Below, piece by piece: positions 35,373 through 44,433 of a DNA stretch of 64,000 bases. The DNA is from UBA1479 sp038109305 (GTDB taxonomy: Bacteria; Pseudomonadota; Alphaproteobacteria; Rhodospirillales; Casp-alpha2), in NCBI GenBank assembly GCA_038109305.1, contig JAYNIR010000010.1:1-64000 (forward strand), given 5' to 3'. The notes under the pieces were generated by a model. That model was not told the DNA's origin. It worked only from the letters and a program-made list of their open reading frames with translations, and did no database searches. Every line of letters starts with the position of its first letter. Positions within the stretch are counted from its first letter, which is position 1. The position numbers and the translations under genes were made by a program.

Positions 35373-36398
35373 ATGACCTGGCTTGACCGCATCCGGGATA
35401 TTGAAGAGCTGGAGGACGCGCCCTTCGACGACGCGTTGGTTTCGCGGCTGGAAAAATCGGGCGCGGCGCTGGAACGGCCGATCCGGTTTTCAACCCCGAC
35501 CTTCAAGGATTACACGTCGAGCGAGCTTCAAGGCTGCACCAAAAACAGCTTCCCGGCCTTTTCCATCACGGCGGGGGCATGCGCGCTGAATTGCGATCAT
35601 TGCCAGGCGAAAATTTTGGAGCCCATGATCCCCGCGACCAATCCGGAGATGCTGGAACAGAAAGTCCGCGACCTGATCATGCTGCAAAATTTGCAGGGGT
35701 TCTTGTTGTCAGGCGGATCGAACCGGCGGAACGAAATTCCCTATGAGCGGTATTACCCGACGGTCGAAAAGCTGAAGCGCGAGTTTCCGCACCTTCGCAT
35801 CGCGGTCCATTCGGCGCTGATGGACGAAGCCCGCGCCAAATCCATGGAATCGGCGGGCGTCGACACGGTGATGATGGACGTGATCGGCGCGGAAGCGACC
35901 ATCCGCGACGTCTATCACCTGGACCGGCCGGTCGACGATTTCGAAAAGACCCTGGCGGCGCTGTGTTCGACCAAAATGGAAGTGGTGCCGCACATCGTCA
36001 TCGGCCTGCATTACGGCGACATATTGGGCGAGGCCAATGCGCTGGACATCTGTGCGCGCCACGACATTCACGCCCTGGTGCTCGTGGTGATCATGGATTA
36101 CTTCACCAAGCCGGGTCTGTACAAACCGACGCCGCCCGATGCCGTGGGCGCGATCTTTGCCGACGCGCGGGAACGGCTGGCGAACAAGCAAGTCTTGCTC
36201 GGCTGCGCCCGGCCGGCGGGCATGGCGCGCCGCGCCATCGACGCCTACGCCGTCATGGCGGGGCTGGACGGCATCGCCTTTCCGGCGGACGGCATGGTCG
36301 CCTTGGCCGACTCCATCGGCCGGCCGTTCGACCAGGCGCATGCGTGCTGTTCGGTGAAGCTCGGGGGGGACGGCGCCAAAGCGTCGTGCGCCGCGTGA
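35373..36398 (+). CDS. Radical SAM protein, LipS1/LipS2-type lipoyl synthase subunit
   Basis: This 341-residue radical SAM protein has Cys70, Cys74 and Cys77 in ACALNCDHCQAK (CX3CX2C) and is related to biotin synthase-like proteins. With the second radical SAM protein at 37509 it matches the two-protein lipoyl synthase (LipS1/LipS2), which inserts two sulfurs into octanoylated LbpA. I cannot say which of the two it is. Extra cysteines (GCTKNSF; HACCSVKLGG near the C-terminus) may bind an auxiliary cluster. The stop overlaps the next start (TGATG). Confidence 0.8.
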   Translation: MTWLDRIRDIEELEDAPFDDALVSRLEKSGAALERPIRFSTPTFKDYTSSELQGCTKNSFPAFSITAGACALNCDHCQAKILEPMIPATNPEMLEQKVRDLIMLQNLQGFLLSGGSNRRNEIPYERYYPTVEKLKREFPHLRIAVHSALMDEARAKSMESAGVDTVMMDVIGAEATIRDVYHLDRPVDDFEKTLAALCSTKMEVVPHIVIGLHYGDILGEANALDICARHDIHALVLVVIMDYFTKPGLYKPTPPDAVGAIFADARERLANKQVLLGCARPAGMARRAIDAYAVMAGLDGIAFPADGMVALADSIGRPFDQAHACCSVKLGGDGAKASCAA

Positions 36399-37468
36399 TG
36401 ACGGAAACCCGTTGCGACGTTCTGATCATCGGCATGGGCCCCGCGGGGGCGCGGGCGGCGGAGGCCGCGGCACAGGCGGGCCGTTCGGTGATCGCGCTCG
36501 ACCGGCGCAAACGCGCGGGCTTCCCGGTGCAGTGCGCCGAGTTCGTGCCGACCCTTCTGGGCCAGGAACTGGACGGCCTGGGTGCGGTCACGGCGCAGCC
36601 CATCGACGAAATGGTGACCTATGTTTCCGGCGAAACGCCGCACCAGAAACCGCACTTCCCCGGCAACATGATTTCCCGGGACGCCTTTGACGCGGGATTG
36701 GTGAAACGCGCCGAAGACGCGGGCGCGGACTGCCGGTTCGGCATTGCCGTCGCCGACGTGGCGGCGGACGGGGCCGTGCGCCTGACCACCGGCGACGTGT
36801 TCCGGGGCCGGGTCTTGATCGGCTGCGACGGGCCCCGGTCCCGCGTCGGGCGGGCTTGCGGCCGGGTGAACGAAGACCTGGTTGAAACCCGGCAGGTGAC
36901 GGTGCCGCTGCTGCGCCCGCACAGCGCGACGGATATTTTCCTTTCCGCCGATATTCCGGGCGGATACGGCTGGCTGTTCCCCAAGGGCGACATCGCCCAC
37001 ATCGGCGCGGGCGTGACGCCGACGGCCCGGGACAAACTGAAAGCCATCGTCGACGATCTGCACCAAAGCCTGATGGCCGAAGACCGCGTCGGCGCCGACG
37101 TGATGGGCCATACGGGCGGCGCGATCCCGGTGGGCGGGATGTTGGATCCGGTTTCGGCATTGGGCGACGTCCCGGTGCTGCTGGCCGGTGACGCGGCGGG
37201 CCTCGCCAACCCGGTGACCGGGGCGGGCATCGCGTCCGCCGCGCAGTCGGGCCGGCTTGCCGGCGAGGCGGCGGCCAAGTTGCTGGCAGGTGACGCGGGC
37301 GCGGCGGCGGATTATGCGGAAGAACTGGAAGACCTGTTCAAACCGGCGCTCGACCGGGCGCTTAAACGCCGCCGGGAACTGTTGGACCGGTTCCAGGCCG
37401 GCGGCGCGCCGGGGGCGGACGATTTGCGCCGCGGCTGGATCGCCTATCCGGAATATTGGGCGGCATGA
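36398..37468 (+). CDS. lipT: FAD-dependent oxidoreductase, LipT-like
   Basis: This 356-residue geranylgeranyl-reductase-type flavoprotein has the dinucleotide motif DVLIIGMGPAGARAAEAAA and a second FAD stretch LAGDAAGLANPVTGAGI. It starts at the ATG overlapping the previous stop. An FAD oxidoreductase called LipT accompanies the LipS1/LipS2 genes in sHdr clusters, where it is proposed to supply electrons. The position between the two radical SAM genes fits this role. Confidence 0.78.
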   Translation: MTETRCDVLIIGMGPAGARAAEAAAQAGRSVIALDRRKRAGFPVQCAEFVPTLLGQELDGLGAVTAQPIDEMVTYVSGETPHQKPHFPGNMISRDAFDAGLVKRAEDAGADCRFGIAVADVAADGAVRLTTGDVFRGRVLIGCDGPRSRVGRACGRVNEDLVETRQVTVPLLRPHSATDIFLSADIPGGYGWLFPKGDIAHIGAGVTPTARDKLKAIVDDLHQSLMAEDRVGADVMGHTGGAIPVGGMLDPVSALGDVPVLLAGDAAGLANPVTGAGIASAAQSGRLAGEAAAKLLAGDAGAAADYAEELEDLFKPALDRALKRRRELLDRFQAGGAPGADDLRRGWIAYPEYWAA

Positions 37469-37508
37469 ATTAAATGAACGACAAAGAGAAATCAGGGCGG
37501 AGACCAAG

Positions 37509-38765
37509 ATGACCTGTTTGAAACCGGAAAACGCGGCGCCCGGCGCCAAGGGCAAGGGCGGGCTCGACTTCAACCACTTCGCCGACATGGCCCCGCGCGC
37601 ACCCCAGGAAGCGCCGAAGGAAACCCGCAACGGCGGGCGGGTGAAAACCGCCGCCGTGCCGCCGACGGGCGTCTACCGGCCCAATTACAACATCCAGACG
37701 CCCGCCATGCGGTCGCCCGAATATGTGCAGATGTCGACGGCGGCGGCGATCACGCTGGGCATCATGAACGGCCAGATGCACCGGTGCGAGTGCACGCGGT
37801 GCCTGAACCTTTTGCTGACCTATCCGGAAGGCTGCCGCGCCAACTGCGCCTATTGCGGGCTGGCCCGCCACCGGGAGCACGAGCGCGATTACGCCGACCG
37901 CAATTTCATCCGCGTCGACTGGCCCGCCGTGCCCATGGCCGAGGTTGCCGACATCGTCGCGCGGGACGGGGCCAAGTCGCCCTTCCACCGCATGTGCATT
38001 TCCATGATCACGCACCCCAATTCGGACGACGACACCAAGACAGTGCTGAAAACCTGGACCGACCGGGTATCACCCGACGACATTCCGATTTCGATCCTGT
38101 CGAACCCGACGACCATGACCCGGAAGGACGTCCAGATTTTGCACGACATGGGGGCGGACATTTTCACCGTGGCGCTGGACGCCGCGACGCCGGAACTGTT
38201 CGATCGCACGCGGGGGCGCGGCGTCGCGTCGCCCCATTCGTGGAAGAAATATTGGGAAATTTTGAACGCCGCCCACGACATTTTCGGCCCGCAGAAATTC
38301 GGCGCCCACATCATCGTCGGCATGGGCGAAACGGAACACGACGTGCTGACCCTGATCCAGCAACTGGTCGATATGGGCGGGCACAGTCACATGTTCTGCT
38401 TCTTCCCGGAAAAGGGATCACTGATGGACCACCTGCCGGCAACGCCCAGGGACCAGTGGCGGCGGGTGCAGTTGGCGCGCTACCTGATCGATTATTACGG
38501 CGTGAAGGTCGGCCACATGAAATTCGATGACGAAGGCCGGGTCGTCGATTTCGGTCTACCCAAGGGAGAATTGGATACGGTCGTCGACGCCGGCATCGCG
38601 TTTCGCACGTCTGGCTGCCCCGGCAAATTCGCCGAGGACATTTCCGCCTGCGACCGGCCGTATGGGGATTCGCCGCCCAGTAATATCGCGAGCTATCCGT
38701 TTCAGCCGAACAAGCGGGACATCAAGAAAATCCGCCGCCAGCTGGACATGCCGGCGAGCAAATAG
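37509..38765 (+). CDS. Radical SAM protein, LipS1/LipS2-type lipoyl synthase subunit
   Basis: This 418-residue radical SAM protein has Cys109, Cys113 and Cys116 (GCRANCAYCGLA) and a separate cysteine group, Cys93, Cys95 and Cys98 (HRCECTRC), which probably binds an auxiliary Fe-S cluster that donates sulfur. The ATG at 37509 with GGAG upstream was chosen over an in-frame ATG at 37257 inside lipT. It is the partner of the protein at 35373 in the two-component lipoyl synthase. Confidence 0.8.
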   Translation: MTCLKPENAAPGAKGKGGLDFNHFADMAPRAPQEAPKETRNGGRVKTAAVPPTGVYRPNYNIQTPAMRSPEYVQMSTAAAITLGIMNGQMHRCECTRCLNLLLTYPEGCRANCAYCGLARHREHERDYADRNFIRVDWPAVPMAEVADIVARDGAKSPFHRMCISMITHPNSDDDTKTVLKTWTDRVSPDDIPISILSNPTTMTRKDVQILHDMGADIFTVALDAATPELFDRTRGRGVASPHSWKKYWEILNAAHDIFGPQKFGAHIIVGMGETEHDVLTLIQQLVDMGGHSHMFCFFPEKGSLMDHLPATPRDQWRRVQLARYLIDYYGVKVGHMKFDDEGRVVDFGLPKGELDTVVDAGIAFRTSGCPGKFAEDISACDRPYGDSPPSNIASYPFQPNKRDIKKIRRQLDMPASK

Positions 38766-38785
38766 GCCCCCGGGGGTATCTGGAC

Positions 38786-39865
38786 TTGGCCACACCCTTT
38801 CGCGTGATCGATACGGGCCTGCGCGGCGGGCGGGAAAACATCGCCTTCGACCGGGCGCTGATCGACGCCCGGCTGGAAGACGCGATCCCGGACACCATCC
38901 GCTTTCTGCGGTTCACGCCCTCGGCGCTTGTGGGCCGGCATCAGGACATGTCGCGCGAAGTCAGGATCGACCACTGCCGCCGCGAGGGGATCGAGCTGGT
39001 CCGCCGCATCACCGGCGGCGGCGCAATCTTTTTCGACGAGGGGCAGTTGGGCTGGGAGCTTGTGTTCAAGCGCGCCCACCTGCCCTTCGGCGACCTGGGC
39101 CAGGCGGCCAAAGCGATCTGCGAAGCTGCCGCCTCGGGGCTTTCCATCCTCGGCATCGACGCCAAATACCGCCCGAGAAACGATATTGAGGTCGACGGCC
39201 GGAAAATTTGCGGCACAGGCGGGTTTTTCGAAGGCGATGTTCTTTTCTATCAAGGCACGCTTTTGATCACCGTCGACCCGGCCCGCATGATGGCGGCCCT
39301 GAACGTGCCGGAAGCCAAACTGAAAAAACGCGACCTGGACGACCCGGCCAAGCGGGTGACGACGCTGAAGGCGTTGATGGGCGGCGGCGTGCCGGACCTG
39401 GCGACCATCCAGGCGGCGTTGACGCAAGGGTTCGCGGACGGCCTCGGCCTCGACTGCCGGGCGGACACGGCGTCCGAGGGCGAAGAAGCCCGCTGCCGAA
39501 ACGCTTACGAAGAAGAGATCGGCCGCGACGACTATGTGTTCGAGATCGACGCCCCCGCCCGCACCGGCGACGTGCTGGAGGGCAGCCACCCCGGCGCCGG
39601 TGGCACGGTGACGGCGTATCTGCGGCTGGAAAGTGCCGCGCCCGACCGCATTCGGGAGGTTCTGTTCACCGGCGACTTTTTCATCGCACCCCCCCGGGCG
39701 GTGTTCGACCTGGAAGCCCGATTGCGGGGCGAGCGCGCCAGCGACGCGCCCCAGGTTATCAAACAGTTTTTCCAAGATGCGCGGGTCGACGCCCTGACGC
39801 TTACGCCGGGTGATTTCATCGCGGCCTTCGTGGCGGCCATGGAAAGCGGCAAGGCTCCGGCATGA
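38786..39865 (+). CDS. Lipoate--protein ligase, sLpl(AB) type
   Basis: This 359-residue ligase attaches octanoate or lipoate to LbpA. It has GRHQD, the lipoate-binding RRITGGGAIFFDE, the catalytic Lys in DGRKICGTGGFF and a C-terminal accessory (LplB-like) domain from about residue 255. The start is the TTG at 38786; no suitable ATG is near. The gene overlaps the next by four bases. It belongs to the sHdr-linked ligase group by context. Confidence 0.85.
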   Translation: MATPFRVIDTGLRGGRENIAFDRALIDARLEDAIPDTIRFLRFTPSALVGRHQDMSREVRIDHCRREGIELVRRITGGGAIFFDEGQLGWELVFKRAHLPFGDLGQAAKAICEAAASGLSILGIDAKYRPRNDIEVDGRKICGTGGFFEGDVLFYQGTLLITVDPARMMAALNVPEAKLKKRDLDDPAKRVTTLKALMGGGVPDLATIQAALTQGFADGLGLDCRADTASEGEEARCRNAYEEEIGRDDYVFEIDAPARTGDVLEGSHPGAGGTVTAYLRLESAAPDRIREVLFTGDFFIAPPRAVFDLEARLRGERASDAPQVIKQFFQDARVDALTLTPGDFIAAFVAAMESGKAPA

Positions 39866-40590
39866 CCACGGACGATCTGGTCACGCCGCGCCGGTCGCTG
39901 TTCGTCATCCAGCACACGGACGCCGAATACCTGGGCCACATGGAAGACCACCTGGAAGGCCGGAATATCCGGTTTGCCTACATGCGGCCGCACGCGACCG
40001 ACGGCAAGCTGCCGGCGACGGTCAAGTTCACGGACGGGGTGATCCTGCTGGGCGGCGGGCCCTGGGGGGCCGACGGGACCCGGGACCTGCCGACGCTGAA
40101 AGAGGAAGTCGCCCTGACCAAGGAAGCCATGCTGGTCGGCGCCCCGGTGGTGGGCATCGGGCTGGGGGCGCAGATTTTGGCGCTGGCGTCCGGCGGCGGG
40201 CTCGAGCCCGGCCCGTTGACATTCGAGGTGACGGAGGCCAAACGCGCCAAGGACGGCGCGCTGAACGGCTACCTGCCCGAACGCTTCCCCGTCGCCGTTT
40301 ACATGCGGGGCCGGCCCGTACCGCCGCCGCACGCGGATATCCTGGCGGTCGACGCGGCGGGCCGCCCGGCCCTGTTTCAACCCGCGCCCAACTGTTTCGG
40401 GTTTATCGGCCATCCGGGAATCAAGGCCGCCATGGCCGAGGATTTGATCATGGAGTTCGAAGAATCCCCCGAAAACCCCGCCGATCAGTTGGCGGCGGTC
40501 CGCGCCCGGCAGACGGAAATCGAAGACGCCCTCGTCCCCATTATGACCGGTCTGGTACAATTGACCGGCTGGATGGGCGCGATTGAGTAG
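39862..40590 (+). CDS. Class I glutamine amidotransferase-like protein without the catalytic Cys
   Basis: This 242-residue GATase1-like protein is of the type that accompanies lipoate genes in sHdr clusters. The nucleophile elbow, normally GxCxGxQ, reads GIGLGAQ with Gly100 in place of cysteine, and the His region reads FGFIGHPG. Glutaminase activity is therefore unlikely, and a structural or binding role is more probable. It overlaps the ligase gene (ATGA) and ends the operon. Confidence 0.8.
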   Translation: MTTDDLVTPRRSLFVIQHTDAEYLGHMEDHLEGRNIRFAYMRPHATDGKLPATVKFTDGVILLGGGPWGADGTRDLPTLKEEVALTKEAMLVGAPVVGIGLGAQILALASGGGLEPGPLTFEVTEAKRAKDGALNGYLPERFPVAVYMRGRPVPPPHADILAVDAAGRPALFQPAPNCFGFIGHPGIKAAMAEDLIMEFEESPENPADQLAAVRARQTEIEDALVPIMTGLVQLTGWMGAIE

Positions 40591-40668
40591 CCGGGCGCCG
40601 GTCACGCCAAAAACCGCCCGTTCAAGAGGACGTGAGACAGGGGAAAAGCCGGATTCCATGGGTTGTAA

Positions 40669-40692
40669 CATATTCAAATTTTATATATTGTC
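40669..40692 (+). promoter_or_regulatory. Sulfur regulon box C
   Basis: CATATTC followed after 11 bp by ATTGTC lies in the 185-bp gap before dsrE and the shdr operon. The surrounding bases (AAATTTTATAT) closely match box A. Confidence 0.55.
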
Positions 40693-40775
40693 GGTCGTAT
40701 CAAGACGAAGGCCCGCGCCCGCGTGGCGCATTAGGGGGGCTTTCGATAAGGCAGGGAACATCACGGGAGGCGGCG

Positions 40776-41156
40776 ATGGCTGAAAAGCTCGTCATCATTA
40801 TGGTCAACACGGACCCCAAAAACGGGGAAGAACTGGGCGCGCCCTTTTTCCAGGCGACGGTCGCCGCCGCCATGGATTACGAGGTCGAGGTCATTTGCAC
40901 CGCGACGTCCGGCTCTTTGATGAAAAAGGGCGTGGCCGAAAAGCTGGTGGTTAAACCGGGATCGCCCAAGAACGTCTATGACTTCATCAAGGACGCGCAC
41001 GACGCCGGGGTGAAGTTTTACTGCTGTTCGCCCAATCTGGACCTGTTCGACATGACCGAGGACGACCTGATCCCCGAATGCGAAGGCATCGTCGGCGGCG
41101 CCTATGTCATCGAACAGGTGATGGAAGACGACAACACCCGCTGCCTGACCTACTAA
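40776..41156 (+). CDS. dsrE: DsrE-family sulfurtransferase
   Basis: This 126-residue DsrE-like protein has the conserved cysteine in KFYCCSPNLDLFD. DsrE proteins pass persulfide sulfur between TusA and downstream enzymes in sulfur oxidisers. The ATG at 40776 has GGGAGG upstream; a longer in-frame start at 40632 runs through the promoter region and is unlikely. It leads the shdr operon. Confidence 0.88.
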   Translation: MAEKLVIIMVNTDPKNGEELGAPFFQATVAAAMDYEVEVICTATSGSLMKKGVAEKLVVKPGSPKNVYDFIKDAHDAGVKFYCCSPNLDLFDMTEDDLIPECEGIVGGAYVIEQVMEDDNTRCLTY

Positions 41157-41191
41157 GTCAAACGCCTTAAGCCCGAAGGGAAAGCCAGCCC

Positions 41192-41941
41192 ATGAGTGCC
41201 CACGGTTCCCGCATCCAGGAACACATCGGCGATCCGGTATCGGACAACGCGCCCCTGTCCCGCGAAAACCTGGAAGAGGTCTTTCAGGACATTCAGGCGG
41301 ACATCCGGTTCGACCATGAACTGAACGGCTGTCTGAACTGCGGCATCTGCACCGCGACCTGCCCGGCGGCGCACTACTACGATTTTTCGCCGCGCGAGAT
41401 CGTGCAGCTTTTGTGGACCGAAAACCTGGAAGGCATCTATGACGCCATGCAGGAAAAAATCTGGTCCTGCGCCCAGTGTTATACCTGCGCCGCGCGCTGC
41501 CCGTTCGGCAATTCGCCGGGCGGTTTGGTGATGATCATGCGCGAGGTTGCCATCAAGCACGGCATGCAGTCGGCGAAAGACGTGCTGCGGCCGTTTTCCC
41601 GCGTGATGCTGAAACTGATTTCGACCGGCAACCAGCTGGCGCCCAACATGATCACCCCCGATCACTTCGCCGACTGGGGCCCCAACATTTCCAAGATCGA
41701 CGCGCCCTTGAAGGTGCTGCGCGCGGCGATCCCCATGCCGACCCTGAACACACTCGAAACGGCGTGGGAAGTGAACCTGAAGACCTCGATCGAGCTTTAC
41801 ACCATCTGGGAAATGACCGGGGTGCTCGATCAGCTTGAAACCATTGACGAAAACCTGTTCGACGTGATCACCGACATCATGGACGAAAAACGCGACGACT
41901 ATGACGACTGGCTCGAAGAGCAGGAAGACGAAGACGATTAA
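41192..41941 (+). CDS. shdrC1: sHdrC1, heterodisulfide reductase-like iron-sulfur subunit
   Basis: This 249-residue cytoplasmic protein has two [4Fe-4S] motifs, CLNCGICTATCP and CAQCYTCAARCP, and an acidic C-terminal tail. It is the HdrC-like electron-transfer subunit of the sulfur-oxidising sHdr complex, which oxidises protein-bound sulfane sulfur to sulfite with LbpA. The gene order C1-B1-A-H-C2-B2 matches known shdr operons. Confidence 0.92.
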   Translation: MSAHGSRIQEHIGDPVSDNAPLSRENLEEVFQDIQADIRFDHELNGCLNCGICTATCPAAHYYDFSPREIVQLLWTENLEGIYDAMQEKIWSCAQCYTCAARCPFGNSPGGLVMIMREVAIKHGMQSAKDVLRPFSRVMLKLISTGNQLAPNMITPDHFADWGPNISKIDAPLKVLRAAIPMPTLNTLETAWEVNLKTSIELYTIWEMTGVLDQLETIDENLFDVITDIMDEKRDDYDDWLEEQEDEDD

Positions 41942-42013
41942 GTCCGCGCACCAAAACGGGTGCGGGATTGAAAAAGTATGGGGCCGGACGCGGCCCTTAG
42001 ACAGGAGTGACCA

Positions 42014-43369
42014 ATGAGCGATTCGAATTGTGGTGAACGCCTGACCGGCCACGGGTCCGAGTGGAACAACGCCAAGCTGAACGCCGAGGATGCGCGGGCC
42101 GCGACGTCCTGGGTCGAGGCGCGGGTCGACAAGCGGTCCATGCTGACCAGCAAGGACCGGGTCGAGGATGTGCGCGACATCATGTGGCAGCTGGAAAAGG
42201 ACGGGGAAATCCTGGTCCACCGGGTGTCCGACGATCACCAGCCGCGCATGGTCAAGACGCTGTTCGGATGGGACAAGAAAATCCCGACGACGCGGCTTTG
42301 GCATCACAAGTCCTGTGGCCAGTGCGGCAACATTCCGGGCTATCCGTCGTCGCTTTTGTGGCTGATGAACCGGATGAACACCCAGTACCTGGACGAAACC
42401 GACCAGACGTCGTGCACGGCGTGGAACTACCACGGATCGGGCATCGGCAACGTCGAAAGCCTGGCGGCGGTGTTCCTCCGCAATTTCCATCAGGCGTATG
42501 TGTCGGGCAAGGCGCAGGGTCATGCGGACGGGCACTTCTACCCGCTGGTCCATTGCGGCACGTCCTTCGGCAACTACAAGGAAATTCGCGGCTTTTTGCT
42601 CCATTCGGCGGAACTGCGCGAACGGGTGAAGAAGATCCTGGGCAAGCTCGGCCGGCTTGTTGACGGCAAGCTGCTGATCCCCGAGGAAATCGTCCACTAT
42701 TCCGAATGGCTGCATGTCATGCGGAAGGACATCCGCGCCATGCGGGAAATTGACGTCGACCACATCCGGGCGACCATCCACCCGGCCTGCCACGTCTATA
42801 AGATGATCCCGGAAGACGCGATTTACGACAACGAAATCCTGGAAGGCAACCGCGTCGCCGTGTCGACCGGCATCATCCAGGAAATGGGCGCCCAGGTGAT
42901 CGATTATTCGACCTGGTACGATTGCTGCGGGTTCGGCTTCCGCCACATCATTTCGGAACGCGAATTCACCCGGTCCTACGCCATCGACCGCAAGATCAAG
43001 GTCGCGGTGGAAGAAGCCCGGTCGGACGTGATGATCGGCCACGACACCGGTTGCATCACGACGCTGGATAAAAACCAGTGGATCGGCAAGGCCGTCGGCA
43101 AGGACGTGTCCCTGCCCGTGGTCGCCGACTGCCAGTTCGCCGCACTCGCCTGCGGCGCCGACCCGTTCAAGATCGTGCAGCTGCATTGGCATGCGTCCGC
43201 GTTCGAGGACCTGCTGACCAAGATGGGCATCGACTGGCAAAAGAAAAAAGCCGAGTTCGAGACCTATCTGGAACAGGTCAAGGCCGGCAAAGGTGAATCG
43301 CTCTACGACCCTCGGCTCAAGATCACTTCGGGCCCAGGCTTCAAGAAAATCGACGCCTCAGCAGGATAA
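42014..43369 (+). CDS. shdrB1: sHdrB1, CCG-domain catalytic-type subunit
   Basis: This 451-residue HdrB-like protein has cysteine motifs CGQCGN, HPACHVYK, YDCCGFGF and GHDTGCITTL, suited to the non-cubane Fe-S clusters of the CCG family. The long N-terminal part is usual for the B1 form. It is the presumed site where the sulfur compound bound to LbpA is handled. Confidence 0.9.
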   Translation: MSDSNCGERLTGHGSEWNNAKLNAEDARAATSWVEARVDKRSMLTSKDRVEDVRDIMWQLEKDGEILVHRVSDDHQPRMVKTLFGWDKKIPTTRLWHHKSCGQCGNIPGYPSSLLWLMNRMNTQYLDETDQTSCTAWNYHGSGIGNVESLAAVFLRNFHQAYVSGKAQGHADGHFYPLVHCGTSFGNYKEIRGFLLHSAELRERVKKILGKLGRLVDGKLLIPEEIVHYSEWLHVMRKDIRAMREIDVDHIRATIHPACHVYKMIPEDAIYDNEILEGNRVAVSTGIIQEMGAQVIDYSTWYDCCGFGFRHIISEREFTRSYAIDRKIKVAVEEARSDVMIGHDTGCITTLDKNQWIGKAVGKDVSLPVVADCQFAALACGADPFKIVQLHWHASAFEDLLTKMGIDWQKKKAEFETYLEQVKAGKGESLYDPRLKITSGPGFKKIDASAG

Positions 43370-43378
43370 TTACAAACC

Positions 43379-44425
43379 ATGACCAAACCGATCCTCATTG
43401 TCGGCGGGGGGCCGGCCGGGCTGTCCGCCGCGCACTCCCTCTCCGCCATCGGCCAGCCCACGGTGCTGGTGGAAAAAGAAAGCCAGCTCGGCGGCGCGCC
43501 GATCCTGTCCGGCTACGCCAAACTGGTGCCGACCGGCGAATGGGCGAAAGACGCCATCGGCGGCATGGTCGCGCGTGTTCAGTCGGCAAACAACGTCGAT
43601 GTCCGGACGGGCCAGACCGTCGCCGAATTTTCCGGCGGGCCGGGCAACTTCACGGCGAAGCTTTCGGGCGGCGACACGGTCGAAGCCGGGGCCGCGATCC
43701 TGTGCACCGGGTTCACCCACTTCGACAGCGTCAACAAACCGGAATGGGGTTTCGGCATGTTCCCCGACGTGGTTACCACGACCCAGGTGGAACAGATGAT
43801 TTCAAGCGGTAAGGGCGTGCGCTGCCCGTCCGACGGACGCAAGCCCGAGCGGGTGGCGATCCTGCTCTGCGTCGGGTCCCGCGACCGGCAGATCGGCCGC
43901 GAATGGTGTTCGAAAATCTGCTGCACCGTGTCGTCGAACATCGCCATGGAAATCCGCGAAGAACTGCCCGATTGCCACGTTTATATTTATTACATGGATA
44001 TCCGGACCTTCGGCCTTTATGAGGACACCTACTACTGGAAGTCCCAGGAGGAATTTAAGGTCAAGTACATCAAGGCGCGGATCGCGGAAGTCACGTCCAA
44101 CGGCGAACGGTTGATCGTCAAGGGCGAGGACACGTTGGTCAAACGCCCGATCACCATCCCCTTCGACATGGTCGTCCACGCCATCGGCATGGACCCGAAC
44201 GTCGACAACATGCTGATCGGATCGATCTTCGACGTGCAATTGCAGAAACACGGCCACATTGGCCGCGAAGATACCTACGGCGGGCCGGGCCGCACGTCGC
44301 GCCCGGGCGTGTTCGTCGCGGGCGCCGCCACGGGACCGGAAACCATCGACGATTCCATCGCCCAGGGCGCCAGTGCGGCCATGGCGGCGTTCGCCTCCAT
44401 GGGCGGGCTGCAGGCGGCCGAGTAA
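43379..44425 (+). CDS. shdrA: sHdrA, FAD-binding subunit
   Basis: This 348-residue flavoprotein has GGGPAGLSAAHSLSAIG for FAD binding, CX-type cluster ligands around WCSKICCT, and the second FAD stretch PGVFVAGAATGPETIDDSI. It is the electron-bifurcation-type core of Hdr complexes, here the sulfur-oxidising form. It begins 9 bp after shdrB1. Confidence 0.9.
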   Translation: MTKPILIVGGGPAGLSAAHSLSAIGQPTVLVEKESQLGGAPILSGYAKLVPTGEWAKDAIGGMVARVQSANNVDVRTGQTVAEFSGGPGNFTAKLSGGDTVEAGAAILCTGFTHFDSVNKPEWGFGMFPDVVTTTQVEQMISSGKGVRCPSDGRKPERVAILLCVGSRDRQIGREWCSKICCTVSSNIAMEIREELPDCHVYIYYMDIRTFGLYEDTYYWKSQEEFKVKYIKARIAEVTSNGERLIVKGEDTLVKRPITIPFDMVVHAIGMDPNVDNMLIGSIFDVQLQKHGHIGREDTYGGPGRTSRPGVFVAGAATGPETIDDSIAQGASAAMAAFASMGGLQAAE

Positions 44426-44433
44426 ACGGGAGT

